Shown: piece after piece, positions 1 to 11,700 of the stretch
Layout: every line of letters starts with the position of its first letter
Numbering within the stretch: the stretch's first letter is position 1
Assembly: GCF_000189635.1 (NCBI RefSeq)
Contig: NW_002476188.1
Coordinates: 496,001-560,000, forward strand
Reading direction: 5' to 3'
Length of the DNA: 64,000 nt
Origin: Tetrahymena thermophila SB210
Lineage: Eukaryota > Ciliophora > Oligohymenophorea > Hymenostomatida > Tetrahymenidae
Position numbers and translations under genes: made by a program
The notes under the pieces: generated by a model
The model's input: the letters and a program-made list of their open reading frames with translations, nothing else
Told to the model about the DNA's origin: nothing
The model's database searches: none

Positions 1-198
1 CTACTTGTTATTAGATTTCAATATTTTGGCTATCATTATTGGAGTGATTGATTTTTGAGAAAATTTTTATTTATTTAATCCTATTGATATACTTCGATTA
101 ATCTGATTTGTAAGAATTCTTTTATACTTTTTTTAAAGATAGAAATTTGTGTTTATCGATGGCTTTGTTAAACAAAATAGGTCCAGTAGTTTAAACAT
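1..198 (-). CDS. Possible 5' end of an unidentified gene, running off the left edge
   Basis: From an ATG at 198 the minus strand stays open to the window edge under the ciliate code (66 codons). The protein begins MFKLLDLFCLTKPSINTNFY and continues basic and Ser/Asn-rich, with several TAA/TAG codons read as Gln. No domain is recognised and it does not match the N-termini of the neighbouring receptor family. It lies about 460 bases downstream of the stop of gene A in the same orientation, so it could be the next gene of the array or unrelated. The plus strand has only a 19-codon open stretch here. It could also be noncoding sequence open by chance. Confidence 0.3.
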
Positions 199-656
199 TT
201 ATAAAATATATAAAATGAATTATATACTCTTCTTATTTAAAGTAATTAATAGTTAATAATACTATCCATTTTTAGATAAAATAGATTTAAAATTATAATT
301 AATTAACAGATATTTTTTTCTTCATAAATAAATTATTTTTATGATTGATTAAATTACCAAAATTTTAACTTTGTAATTTGTTAAAATAATATTTTTTAAA
401 TGAAACAAAAAAACAAATTCAAAGATAGATTAAATTATTTATAAAATACTTGATTAAAAATATATTTTTATAAGAATACAAATATTATTAAATAAATGAA
501 TTTATTTATTTTTTAAAAAAGAATAAATCAATCAATTAAAAATATTAACAATTTTTAGATTTACAGGCATTTTTTTATAAGTATAGCTCGTATTTTAAAA
601 TAAAGGTTGATTAAGTAAATGGAGTTTGTTTAAAATAAATTAAAATTACACATACT
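199..656. other. Intergenic spacer between the left-edge ORF and gene A
   Basis: About 460 bases of very AT-rich sequence downstream of the TGA of gene A. No ORF or RNA gene is seen. It probably holds the 3' UTR of gene A and the promoter of the left-edge ORF. Confidence 0.5.
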
Positions 657-3600
657 TCAGTAGTGTTCTACAATTAGAGGAAACAAATGTATATTTTTAG
701 TCTCTCTCTAATTGTAAAGATATTATAAAAGCTTTTATCCATCATAAAAAAATTTTATTACACATTCATTTTGATGGTATTAATCTGGAAGTTGACTATA
801 CTCTTCTGTAGAGTCTTATTCATTTAGAAGAAGTATAAGTAACTTCACTTCTTGTTAGTAAAGTGTTTCTTTCAGTTTGTTAAATAAACTGCCAATAAAT
901 ATTCCAGAAAAATCTGTTGAAAAGACTATGAATTATTTTTGTACATATTTGAACATTTGAAAAAAGTTTTTTGAATTATTTTGAATATGATTTGTTAGTT
1001 ATATTTTAGTTTAAGATTAAACTTATTTTTGCTAATTACAATTTTTTGTTTAATATATCAGATCTTAAAAACTTAATAAAGCTTTTCTAATTCCAAGATG
1101 AAATAAGAAATTATTCTAAGAATTTATTTATTATTAGATAAAATTTATGTTCTATGTATTCTCTCTTTAGTTACTTTATTAATATTAGAAATTTTTTTTT
1201 TAGTCAAAAACATTTGAAATTTAATAATTATTATAAATCTTTGGTCCAAACGAATCTCTTTCTAAATAATTATAAAAAATAAATAATTTAAATTTTGTTA
1301 AATTGTCTAATTAAGACAGACTTAATTTCAAATTCAAATAAAATAAAATATTTTGAATAAAATTTACCAGCTTGTATAATTTATGTTTCTTTCAAACTTT
1401 GGTGGGCTTCTTAAACATGGAAAAAACTGGATCTTTAGTGCTTATTCATTTGTCTAAGTTATTGCTATTACTATTAGGGTTAAATATTTTTTTGAGAAAG
1501 ATGTGCATTTAAGTTGCTTGATGGTACTTTTAAGTTATGACTGCTCCTAAATTAAATTTTTTAGTTTGAGGTTTATTATTCATCCTAAAAACTCTAATTT
1601 AAATTAAATGGCTCATTATCGGCTTTATTTTCTGTGAATAAGCTAAATTGCTCGCTATTTTAATTATACCTCTGTTACCTTTTTTATGGTTTAGAGTTTT
1701 AATCTTTTTCATTATATATAAGTGAATATTGTCTTGTTGTTTATCTTCTTATGTTGCCTCTTTTTATCTATTTTGGTTCAGGCAAAACCTCTTCAGTTAT
1801 TTTTTAAGCTTATTTCTAATCTTAAACAATAGAATTGAATGATTAAGAAGGAATATTTCTTGAATAAAAGCTGTTATTTAATTTAGAGTCAATCTAAATT
1901 TATTGTTAGGTTTTTTGTTTTTTTAAATTAGGCTTTATATTATTTTTGGTTTTTTGACATAAATTGTTGTTATCCATAAGTTAATTTAATTCTATATTCT
2001 ACTAAGCTTCTACTTAGATATCATCTAATTGCATTTAATTCATTACTTCCAACTATTCGTTTACTATCTCTGCTGGCTGCAACACATCTATGATCATATT
2101 TATTAATTTTTTATATTTCTCTAAATTAAACTTTGTCATAGTTGGAATTATTTATTGAAACAAGCTATCTTAATAGTTTATAAAACCAAATTTGTCATCA
2201 TTTTTAATAATTATTTAATCTATTATTGCTTAAACAATTGAAATAGATTCAAATTTTCCTTAATTTGATGTACAGAAGGACACAAATTAGATTTTAAATT
2301 TTATATTTGGATTAAAACTGTTAATCATATTCGAAAGATAATCTGATTTGATGTTGTGCTTCAAAAATATATTTTTTAGCTTACACAATTATGAGTATTT
2401 TAGCTATGGAAAATAAACTTAGCTTTATTCAAAGCATGTTGTGAGTAGCTTTGCTGCAAGTAAATATTTTTCTTCCTTAATTAGAATGTCAGAATCTACA
2501 TCCAACACATACTAGCATAAAATATCTTCAGGAAACTCATAATAAGCTATGTTTTTATCACCTACTGAAAATCTAGAAGGTCTTTTAGAATTATTTTTTA
2601 AGTTTCTGAATGAGCCAATTTTTAACAAAGGAGGAGATGCCATGTGCTTTGATTTTTTATTATTTAACGAAGACCTTTAATTATCAAACTAGCTAGAAAT
2701 AGATGCTTTTTTTAAGTTATTCATAGACTCAAAAATAAATTAGTTATTAAAGAGGCAATTTTTCTGTAGTAAAGGAGATCTTTAAATTATATTAAAACTG
2801 CTTTATCTACTCAAGCGTGAATTTGTAATTTAATGATAATTTTATATATTAATTTTGCAAAATTACTCCTGTTGTGGAGAAACTTTTGCAAGAGTAATTT
2901 AATCTTTAGTAGGAGGGGTTATTATGTTATTAACTTCCAAATTTTCTGTTTCTTTTACTTCTTTTGAGATATGCTAACCATTTTATATGCTAAATTAAAT
3001 CGTTTACTACTCTGGTTATACAAAATAGGCTGATTAATAAAATGTGTCTTACTTGCTTCTTCCGTAAAAACTTTGTCCTCCTTACTTCTTTAAAGAAAAA
3101 GAAATTATTTATTCTTTTCCTTCTTTATCTCTTTCTGGATGGATATGACTAAAAGTTTATGCCTTTTGACTTTTAATATCATGGTGCTATTACAGCTAAC
3201 TTTCTAGTAAGTGTTTATTTATAAGTGAAAGCTTAGTTGTTTAAGGTGGTGATAAAAATATATTTGGATAAATGTATTCTTTTGTGTTTAAAATAGGAGA
3301 TTATGATGGAGATTGATCTTTAAACTACTCTTCTTATTCATTTGAAAGATAATTCCTATCATCACTTGACTAATTGCTTGATAATTTTTAATTTAATTGA
3401 GAATTTATTCCTATTTTAGGCAATCGATTTGAAGGTTCAGACTACAAATTATCTTGTACATAATCTAATATTATTCGATTATCATTTTCAATTATATTGT
3501 CAAATATATCTTTTTAATTTTGTTGAGTAATTAAGAGTCTGTCCTAATCAGTCTCATTATTAACATTTTTATAAGTATCTTTCTAATCTTAAGAGCAAGT

Positions 3601-6600
3601 CACTGCTTCTTAACCTTAATTATCAGCCTTAAAGTTAGTATTTAGTACATCATTTAATTCTAAAAGAGTCTACATCTTTGGAGTTTCTTCTATTCCTTTA
3701 TGCAATTATCTTGTTGTTAGAGGCTGAGTCTGCTGAGTCATTAAAGCCTATTCTAAATGCTCATAATTTTTTTAATTGTGCTCTTTTATTGTTTTTATGG
3801 AGTTAAATGAATGGTCTCTTTAATTTTTTTAATTTTCTTGAAGTTTCTACAGCAGCTTAATTCCAAAAAAATCTTCCTCGTTTTAATATAATAAATTCTA
3901 TTGAGTCTAAAATAATTCATGATCTTTTTTGGGTTAAGCGTTTTTAGAATCTAAATCGATAAATTAGTATTATAGATTAAGATTTTAATTATTTTAACTA
4001 GTTTGGCTCATTTTTGTATTTCTTACTCTTGTAGTTTAAGCTCCTTTACTTGAGAGCTTATTATCATAATGTGTTTACCTGAATGAATGAATAAATAAAT
4101 AAAACAATTAATATTAAAAATAATTATAAAAAACATTACTAAATGTTTTATTGGGTGTTAAAAGTATTGTTATACTAAATTTTATTCGGAGCTTTTAATT
4201 TTTAAAGGACTGGAGACTTAGCTCTTAAAGTTGAAGGAGATTTATTAATCTAATTAGAATTTAAACTTAAATGATTTTCATCCTCATTTTAATTAACATT
4301 TTATTAATTTTGAAGGATATTTCTAATAATTTACTCATTATTTAATGAAACTTATAGAAATTACTCATTTGATATTTTGTAGAGTTTATTCAGAATTAAA
4401 TACTTAAAATGATTGAGCAAAACTAATCTAGATGTACTTTCAATCAAAAACACATTGCTTATTTCATATATTTCTTCTATTATCACTAATGCATCTTCCC
4501 AAAAGTATTAATTTTAACTATTATTTGATTCTATGTACATAATAAAGCTCTTCAAAAAATTGAATTTTCTGTTGAACAAATTCCAGTATAAATCTAGCTA
4601 TCCATTTTCTAAATTCTCATCATTTAAAACTTGTAATATCTGGGCTTCTATATTTTTTATATAAAATTCATTAATAAAAATAAAATAAGAATTTAAGTCT
4701 TTAAATTGTTACTTAGCTTTCCTTTATCAGTTATTTTAGAGCTTTGTATAGAAGAAGATTTCTTAGTTTTGATATTTTAAATATCACTCTAAATCTGTTC
4801 TTAATAGCATTTTAATTCATATTAAGAATAAATGATAGCTTTTTAATACTCTTATAAGGATTCTATATACCTCTGATTATTATAATGAATATTTCCAATA
4901 TTATTATGGCATATACCTAAGGCTCTCAGGTTTTTGAATTTTTCAAAATGCTTTACTTGATTGCAAAGATTTAGTAATGCCAACCCATCATTTTATTAAT
5001 AAAGCTCTTGTGTGGTGAATCTTAACATATCAAATAAATTTTGGAAACTTTCAAACAAAATTTTGGTTTCATATGAATGATATGACTCTGCCATTTCATT
5101 TAAATTATCTATATCAACCATATCTATGCCGTTTGGGATATTTCTTGTCTGGAGTAATAATGATTGAAATTGAATTGTTTATAATATTTCTGTCAGATTG
5201 CTAATAGGTATATCGATCAGGTTAGATTTATCAAGGGCATGCTTAGTCGCCCTCAAGATAAAAGCACCTACAAAAAACAAATTGCATGAAATCAAAATTA
5301 TTTCTATTGTATTGACATCCTTTTTAAGCTAAACTCCTTCAGATATCAAGGTTTCTTTAGAAAGCACGTCTAAAAACATAAATAAATTTACCAGTTAATA
5401 TCCTTTTGTCTCATTTACATAATTTATTTTGCTATAAACTCTTATAGCATTGATAATAATTTCGTATTCTGAGTTATTTTTAGTATATTTTATTACTTTT
5501 TAGCTTTGAGTTGTATCAAACGAGTCATATAAATTGACTTAGCTAAAAAATTAGCTATTTATTTAAGAGAAATAATCTTATATTTCACTTATAATTGAAT
5601 AAGTTGGTTCTTATTAATCTGAATTAGGATCTATGTCATCCATAAAAAAACTATACTCTTTCAGGAATTTTATCGAAGCCGAGTCAGTACTGTTTTCTGC
5701 TGAGTAGTAAACTACTTTGAGAGAGGCAGGATCAACAACCAAGCTAAAATCACTATATAACGAATACTCAGAAAAGTATTAAGCCATACTATCAATATTA
5801 AATGAATTGCACATAACTGAGAAAGGCTTTTTACTTAGAACATAGTATGTCTATGATCTTTGACATATTAGACTAGCCTTAAATTTATTTGAGCATGGAT
5901 CTAGATAAACTTGTGGTTGAATTGGGTTTAAATATTTAGTTTAAATTGATTTCGTGAACCATTCAAAGGTTCTAATATCTTTAGCTTGAAAATAGACGTA
6001 TTGGCAGCCATTGCTTTATTCTTATTAGACTAAATTATTGGATTAAACCATCGTTGGATCATACACTTCGTATGCAGAACTCAAAAAATTAGAAAAAAAA
6101 GAACCATCGTATTCTGAACCAAAAAATATATCTGCAATTTGAATTTATCGAGAATACAATTGATTCATCTTATACGAATTTAACAAAACTGGTCTTACAA
6201 ATACATTTACTACAGATTAATAGTATAGAAAGTACTCCATACTGTCAGTAAAATTTTTATCCTCATTATATTGTTTATTCTGCCTATTTATAAAAATAAA
6301 AAAATAAATTAGTTGTTTGTTTGTTTGTTGGTTGGTTGGTTGTGCATGAACTAATAAAATAATAAAAATAGTTCGCTATTTATCTACTTAAACGATGTTT
6401 TAAATATTTATTTCATAATAATAATAAAATAATTAATTTTTAATCGTTTATTCTAATTAAATCAATTTTCGAAATAATTAATTAAGATATCTTATAATAT
6501 TTATAAAATTGTTAAAATATTTTTTTAAATATTCCTATTTAAAAAATAAATTATGGAATCAGCCTGCAGATCAGATCATAATAAAAATTTGCTTAAAATA

Positions 6601-7237
6601 TCTAAGTATAAATTCGTATTTCAAATTTATTTAATTACCAAAAGCTGAAGAAAGGACTAGATATTTTCATTTACTAAATTATAAAATCAAGCGTATTTTG
6701 ATCAAGCAAAGTTTCTTATATATTATAAGCATCTACACTAAAATTTAAGTTTATATATTAATAGTCTAAAAATAAAACACTTCTTTAAAATTTATCTATA
6801 CAATAAGAGCTCCATGCTATATTTTGAAGCTAGCTATTTAACTAAATTATTATTGCATTGTTTTAAATTCTAGAATAATTTTATTTTGTTTAGTAGAGAT
6901 TGTCTATATATTGATCTAATATTTAATTAGTCTAATCTAATATAATCATAAAAGAAATTATGCTAGCGATAAGCATAAAAAATAATGGTATAGATATTAA
7001 TGCGCATATTGTTCTTCGTGTAGAAGACATACCTGAAAAGGGATTTATCTTTTAAATAAAGCACTCAAAACATTTTAATTTATTCTATCGTAGTAGCCTT
7101 GCTTTTTCTTCTAAACTTTTATAAATATTATAATTTTAACTTTGCATACTATGGTTATTTGGATCATTCAGATTCAGAGCATGCTAATTTTCAATACTTA
7201 ATTTTCTTTCACTATTCGCTATATTCGTATTGAGCAT
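657..7237 (-). CDS. Gene A: dCache-TPR-vWA transmembrane receptor-like protein (1997 aa)
   Basis: Five exons: 7237-6639, 6283-4713, 4647-4140, 4078-1368 and 1261-657. All phases agree and give 1998 codons including TGA. A roughly 69-residue cytoplasmic N-terminus precedes TM1 (about 76-99). An extracellular dCache-like domain (about 105-520) carries YDP but lacks the full YDPRCRxWY motif. TM2 (about 522-543) is followed by a HAMP-like stretch (IDIPISNLTEIL). The TPR core is LRALGICHNNIGNIHY (about 650-690). A long Gln/Ser-rich region leads to a second TPR-like pair (near 1426) and a vWA-like domain from about 1489, with FKIQFVSFCTSN, DDKFGFINY, FHLGIRKAL (near 1854) and FSTDFS (near 1916). 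The C-terminus is LIVEHY. Intron 1 (355 bases) splits a Trp codon. The ligand is unknown; a chemosensory role is inferred from dCache. Confidence 0.85.
6312..6343. repeat. TTGT/TTGG tetranucleotide tract in intron 1 of gene A
   Basis: A run of TTGT units passes into TTGG units inside the first intron of gene A (read as CCAA/CAAA on the coding strand). It is a simple repeat with no evident function. Confidence 0.8.
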
Positions 7238-8724
7238 TTCTTAAAAAAATAGTAATTAACTTAAAAAGCTGCTTTGCAGATTTGTTAAAATTCACTCACT
7301 ATTCAGAAGGCTTATATTTATTTATAAGCTTTCTTATCTTTCTATTTCTACTTGTTTGACGATTTAGAAATACAATTAATTAATATATTAATGTTTGTTT
7401 ATTGTGTTAGTTTTTTAGTTAATTAAAAAATAAAATTTCTATGTAAATTATAGTAATGCATCATTAAAAAATCAGTCAAATATCAATCCAAATGCTTTAA
7501 TAATTGTGTATTAGGTTTTTATTTATTGATTTCACCCTTTTACTAACTACACAAATTTCTTAGCTAGCAATACTCTTTTCCAAGCAAATCAAAGCTTTTT
7601 TTAAATTTCAATCCTAATATCAAATTAAAATTTCAATCATTTTCTTTACACAAAATCCATATAAAATTAATAAAACTTAATTTTACCTGATTTATCCATA
7701 CACTATTTTTTTCCTATTTAATTGTAGAAGTTCTTTAATTTAGATACTTTAGCATTTAAAATCAAGCGATCTTTGTTATTATCCTCGATATAAAAAAGTT
7801 ATTCATTTTTAACAAACTGAAAGGCTTTAAAAAAATAAGTTTTTCAAACTATAATAATAAAATTGATATTAATTAAAAATGATAATCAAAAACAAAGAGG
7901 GAATCTAAATTTTTTATGTTGAATATTTTTCTTAATTTTTATTCTCTCTTTTGATATTACATTAAAAAAAAAAAAGTTAGAATTGAATATTTTAAGTTGA
8001 TTATGTGGTTTTTAGTTTTTTCCTTTCTTAAAATATAAAATATATGATTAACCACAAATTAATAATCAAAATTTTTTATAGTTTACAGGTGAATAATCTT
8101 TTATAAACCCACATATTTGATTAAAAATTTGTGATGAATTAAAAAAAGTTGCTAATAGAATTTTATACTTGCTAAATCTTCAAATAAACTTGCAATTTAT
8201 AAACTTAAATATTAACTCTGTATAAAAACTTTACATTTTATTTTTTAAAAATAATAAATATTTGAATCAATTGGATTTTCTAAAATGTAAAGAGTTTACT
8301 TGCTTTAATTTCTTGTTTTATTACATTGAATGTGTATTTTTTTACTTGTTAGTATTTTTTTTACTTGTTAGTATTTTTTTGCTTTTTAGTAGCATTTGAT
8401 GAGCATAATACTTTAATAGTGTCATTCTTCTTATTGTTTTTAATATGTAATCTCCATACATAAAATTTATAATAAAAATCAGAATTCTTTTGGTTATTAT
8501 TTAATTTATTGAATTATGTAAAATTTTTATAAAAAAACTATTTTCAAAATTTTGACACCAATATTTTTAAATAGATCAATTGAAAAAAATAAGAACATTA
8601 AAATATTTTAAAATAAAATTGATTAAATTTTTTTAGAAAAATAAATATTGCCATGAAAAAAGGAATTAAAATGACCCTAAACATTCACAAGCCTCGCTTG
8701 TGAAGCTAATGGAATCATAAACAA
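7238..8724. other. Intergenic region between genes A and B
   Basis: About 1.5 kb, strongly AT-rich. No long ciliate-code ORF was found on either strand. A short direct repeat (TTTACTTGTTAGTATTTTTT twice) lies near 8340-8385. The interval should contain the promoter of gene A and the 3' UTR of gene B. Confidence 0.5.
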
Positions 8725-11700
8725 TCAAAAAATGAATACAAATAAGAAGGTCGTTTAAAAATGCTCCACCGCCAGCGGTAATAGATTTGACTGGTAGTCA
8801 GAGCGTTGATTATAAAGATACTACAAAAGTTTTTTTGAAGAATAAAAATATTAAATAACACATTTATTTTCTACAAATTCTTCTGAACTCTTGCTGTGCT
8901 CATCAATAGACTCATCTTTGTTAAACTATAAGATCAATAACTAAATATCTAGCTAAAATAGTAATTCACATAGCTGATAATAGAGCTAATTTTTTTGTAC
9001 ATTATATTAATCTGTTAAGAAAATTAAATATTTTTTATAATTTTTCTCTTTTATATAAATATTAGTTGCTTCTTAAAATACTTTTTGAAAGGATTGGGAT
9101 TACTTTTACTTTTCTTATTAACTAAAATTGTAAGGATTAATTTATTTACTTTCACTGATTTTATTTTTTCCATTTGTTGTTTAAATCCTTTAATAATATT
9201 ATTGGTTTTAAATATTTTAAAGCTACTGCTGGGGAACAAAGTGAGTAAGAGCTTTTCTTATACCAATATGGAATATTTCTTAAGGATTTAATGATTTTTC
9301 AAATAATTGGGTTTCTATAGATCTTTTAGATGCTTGTGTTGTTGTCTTTCTGCTTTCATCAGCATTCACTAACTAAGGAGCAAAATCATGTATATTATTT
9401 TATGGGTTTTTAATTGAACTCATTAAAATTTTATTTTCTTGCTTTAAAGAAGAGCGATGATTTATGATTTAATTATTTATTTTTTTAACATTTCCAACTG
9501 TATTTGATCTTTATGACTTATTTTAAAGTTATTATGGCTATGTATTAAACATGGTTATGTTTGGACTATTATTTGCACTTAAATTAATTGATTCATGATG
9601 ATTAAAGTTGTTATTTTGATTCTACAATGTTTGCCATTAGTGATTGCAATTTTTAGAAAAGCTTTGGTCAAGCGATAAAAATGATGTATCATTTGACAAC
9701 GATAACTATTAATTAGTTAAATCATCTAATTCTTGATGATGAGTGTTTGATTTTTCATTTAAATTTGTTGCATTTGATTAGCTTTTATTTTTTATTTTTG
9801 TATTTTTTCTTATAACTGCACTAAAAGGAGATGTTTTTTCTATGAAATTGTTTCTTGTTGGTTTAATCAATTACTGTTGAGAGTGAAATTTTATTTCTTG
9901 TGTTTCCTAGTTGCTTGAAAAGAAAATCTATCTTAATGTTTTTTTCAAAATGTCTATATTTTTGTTTAGTGTAATGTAAGAAATATTTGAGATTTTCAAA
10001 TTAAAAAGCTAATCTTGATAGGATAATAATCCAAAAGTATCTTCTTCATGCTTTAAAATATCCTTCATTAAATCTTTACAGAAATAGTAAGAGTTCTTTT
10101 TATTTTTATCTAAAGTACAAGTAGCTATTATGCCTACCCTTTAGTAAATTTGCTTTTTATAAACATTAAGAAGCTCGTTTAATTAAAATGACGATTTTCC
10201 AAACCTTTAAAATATTAACTGTAATTAATATAAGATTCTGAAATTGTAGTGTGGTAAGTATTATAAACTTTATTCAATATAATCTGTAATTTTATTAGCA
10301 GCTTCTAGGAGTTTATTCTAATTAAGTAATATGGCAACATTAAAATTTATTTATATACCATGCAAAACGCAAGCTGGATATTCATAATTTTGCAAATTTT
10401 TAGAATTTTGCTAATTTTTTACCTTTGAAGTGTTTTATGCTACAGAATTATTATTAAAATTATTGTTACTATTTTAAAAAGTTCTATTGAACGCCTATGA
10501 TTTTTTTGTTTTTTGCAATTAATATTAATAAGACTGATTATGGTAATTTGAGTCTTATATATTTGAAGCAGGAATATTTTATTATTATTCATTCCAAATT
10601 ATATTATTTTAAAGTTCATTTAATAAGACTAGATTATTTTATTATTCATTTTGTTTTAAGGCTTAAACATCGTTTTATTTAATTGACTGTGGTTCGTATG
10701 CATAACTAATATCTTCATTTAATTTTTTAGCAGAAAATAGCTACTAATTACTTAATATTATGTTTAGCTCTTTGTAAATTTCATGGTTGGAATTAATAAG
10801 AGAGTTTTCAATAGAGTCTTCAATCTAATTAAAAGACTAATTCATTTTAGTTTGAGGTTTTTGAAAATCTGGTTTAAAGGGAAGTTATACTTGCTGATTT
10901 TTTTATTTTTATTTCATCTTTTTTATTTGATGCAATTCTTAACTCATTTATGATTCTGTATGCTGCAAATCTTGATGTAACTAATCTTCCTCTTAAATTA
11001 CTTCATTCACACTTTTATAATATTAATTAATATTTTGCTATTCCTTTTCCTTTAAAGCTATGATGTTATTATTTAATTATGGGGAGGTATAATTTTTAGC
11101 TTATAAAGGAGAAATTTATGCGTTACTAAAATTAATCAATAAATTATTCTGCTACTTTATAGAGGATAGTTAAAATTATCTTGGATTCTCTTGGTTACTT
11201 TGACCTTGTAAATTCAAACTTTAGTAAATACTTGTATTAATATTATTTTAGTGGTTTTCTATTTATAAATTCTAGTTTTAGCTGATAATTTCTTATTTTT
11301 ATGAGTTTGTTTAATTGCTTCCTAAAAACTGTAATAATTATTATTAATTTTTATACTGAAGTATTCTTTAGTTTATCAAGAAGCTTATTAATTTGGCATT
11401 ATTAGAAGAGGACTGATTATGAGTATTGTGTTGGGTATTAAGTGCCTCTATATGATCTTTTTGGCTTATCTTATTACTAATTTTCCTTTCATTTAAATGC
11501 GTAATATCTTCTGTTTGCTTTATGCTTACAGACTAAAGAGGTACCATTTTATTAGAAACATAAGTTTATGAATTTCTTTTTTTATGGTCTGTAAAAGCTC
11601 CCTCATTTTATTAATTATTTAAAAACTATTATTTTTAAATAAAATCTCTGATTTCGTTATTTTTCTAAAAATTAGTAGTTTCTTTTAAACTTAGCTTTTT

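Noticed and set aside
612..1410. Plus-strand open frames that look like a leucine-rich-repeat protein with a frameshift
   Set aside because: They are antisense to the last exon of gene A, whose minus-strand reading recovers conserved vWA motifs (FHLGIRKAL, FSTDFS, LIVEHY).
8690..8830. GC-richer patch resembling a mitochondrial small-subunit rRNA 530-loop (CCGCCAGCGGTAATAG), suggesting a nuclear mitochondrial insertion
   Set aside because: On the minus strand the same bases encode the conserved C-terminus of gene B (LYNQRSDYQ to LPLAVEHF), which aligns with gene A. The rRNA likeness is a coincidence of codons.
9051..9291. Overlapping short standard-code ORFs on both strands
   Set aside because: They lie within gene B's Gln-rich C-terminal region. 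Reading TAA/TAG as Gln gives a continuous frame joining FHIGIRKAL to KKYLIFLTDQY.
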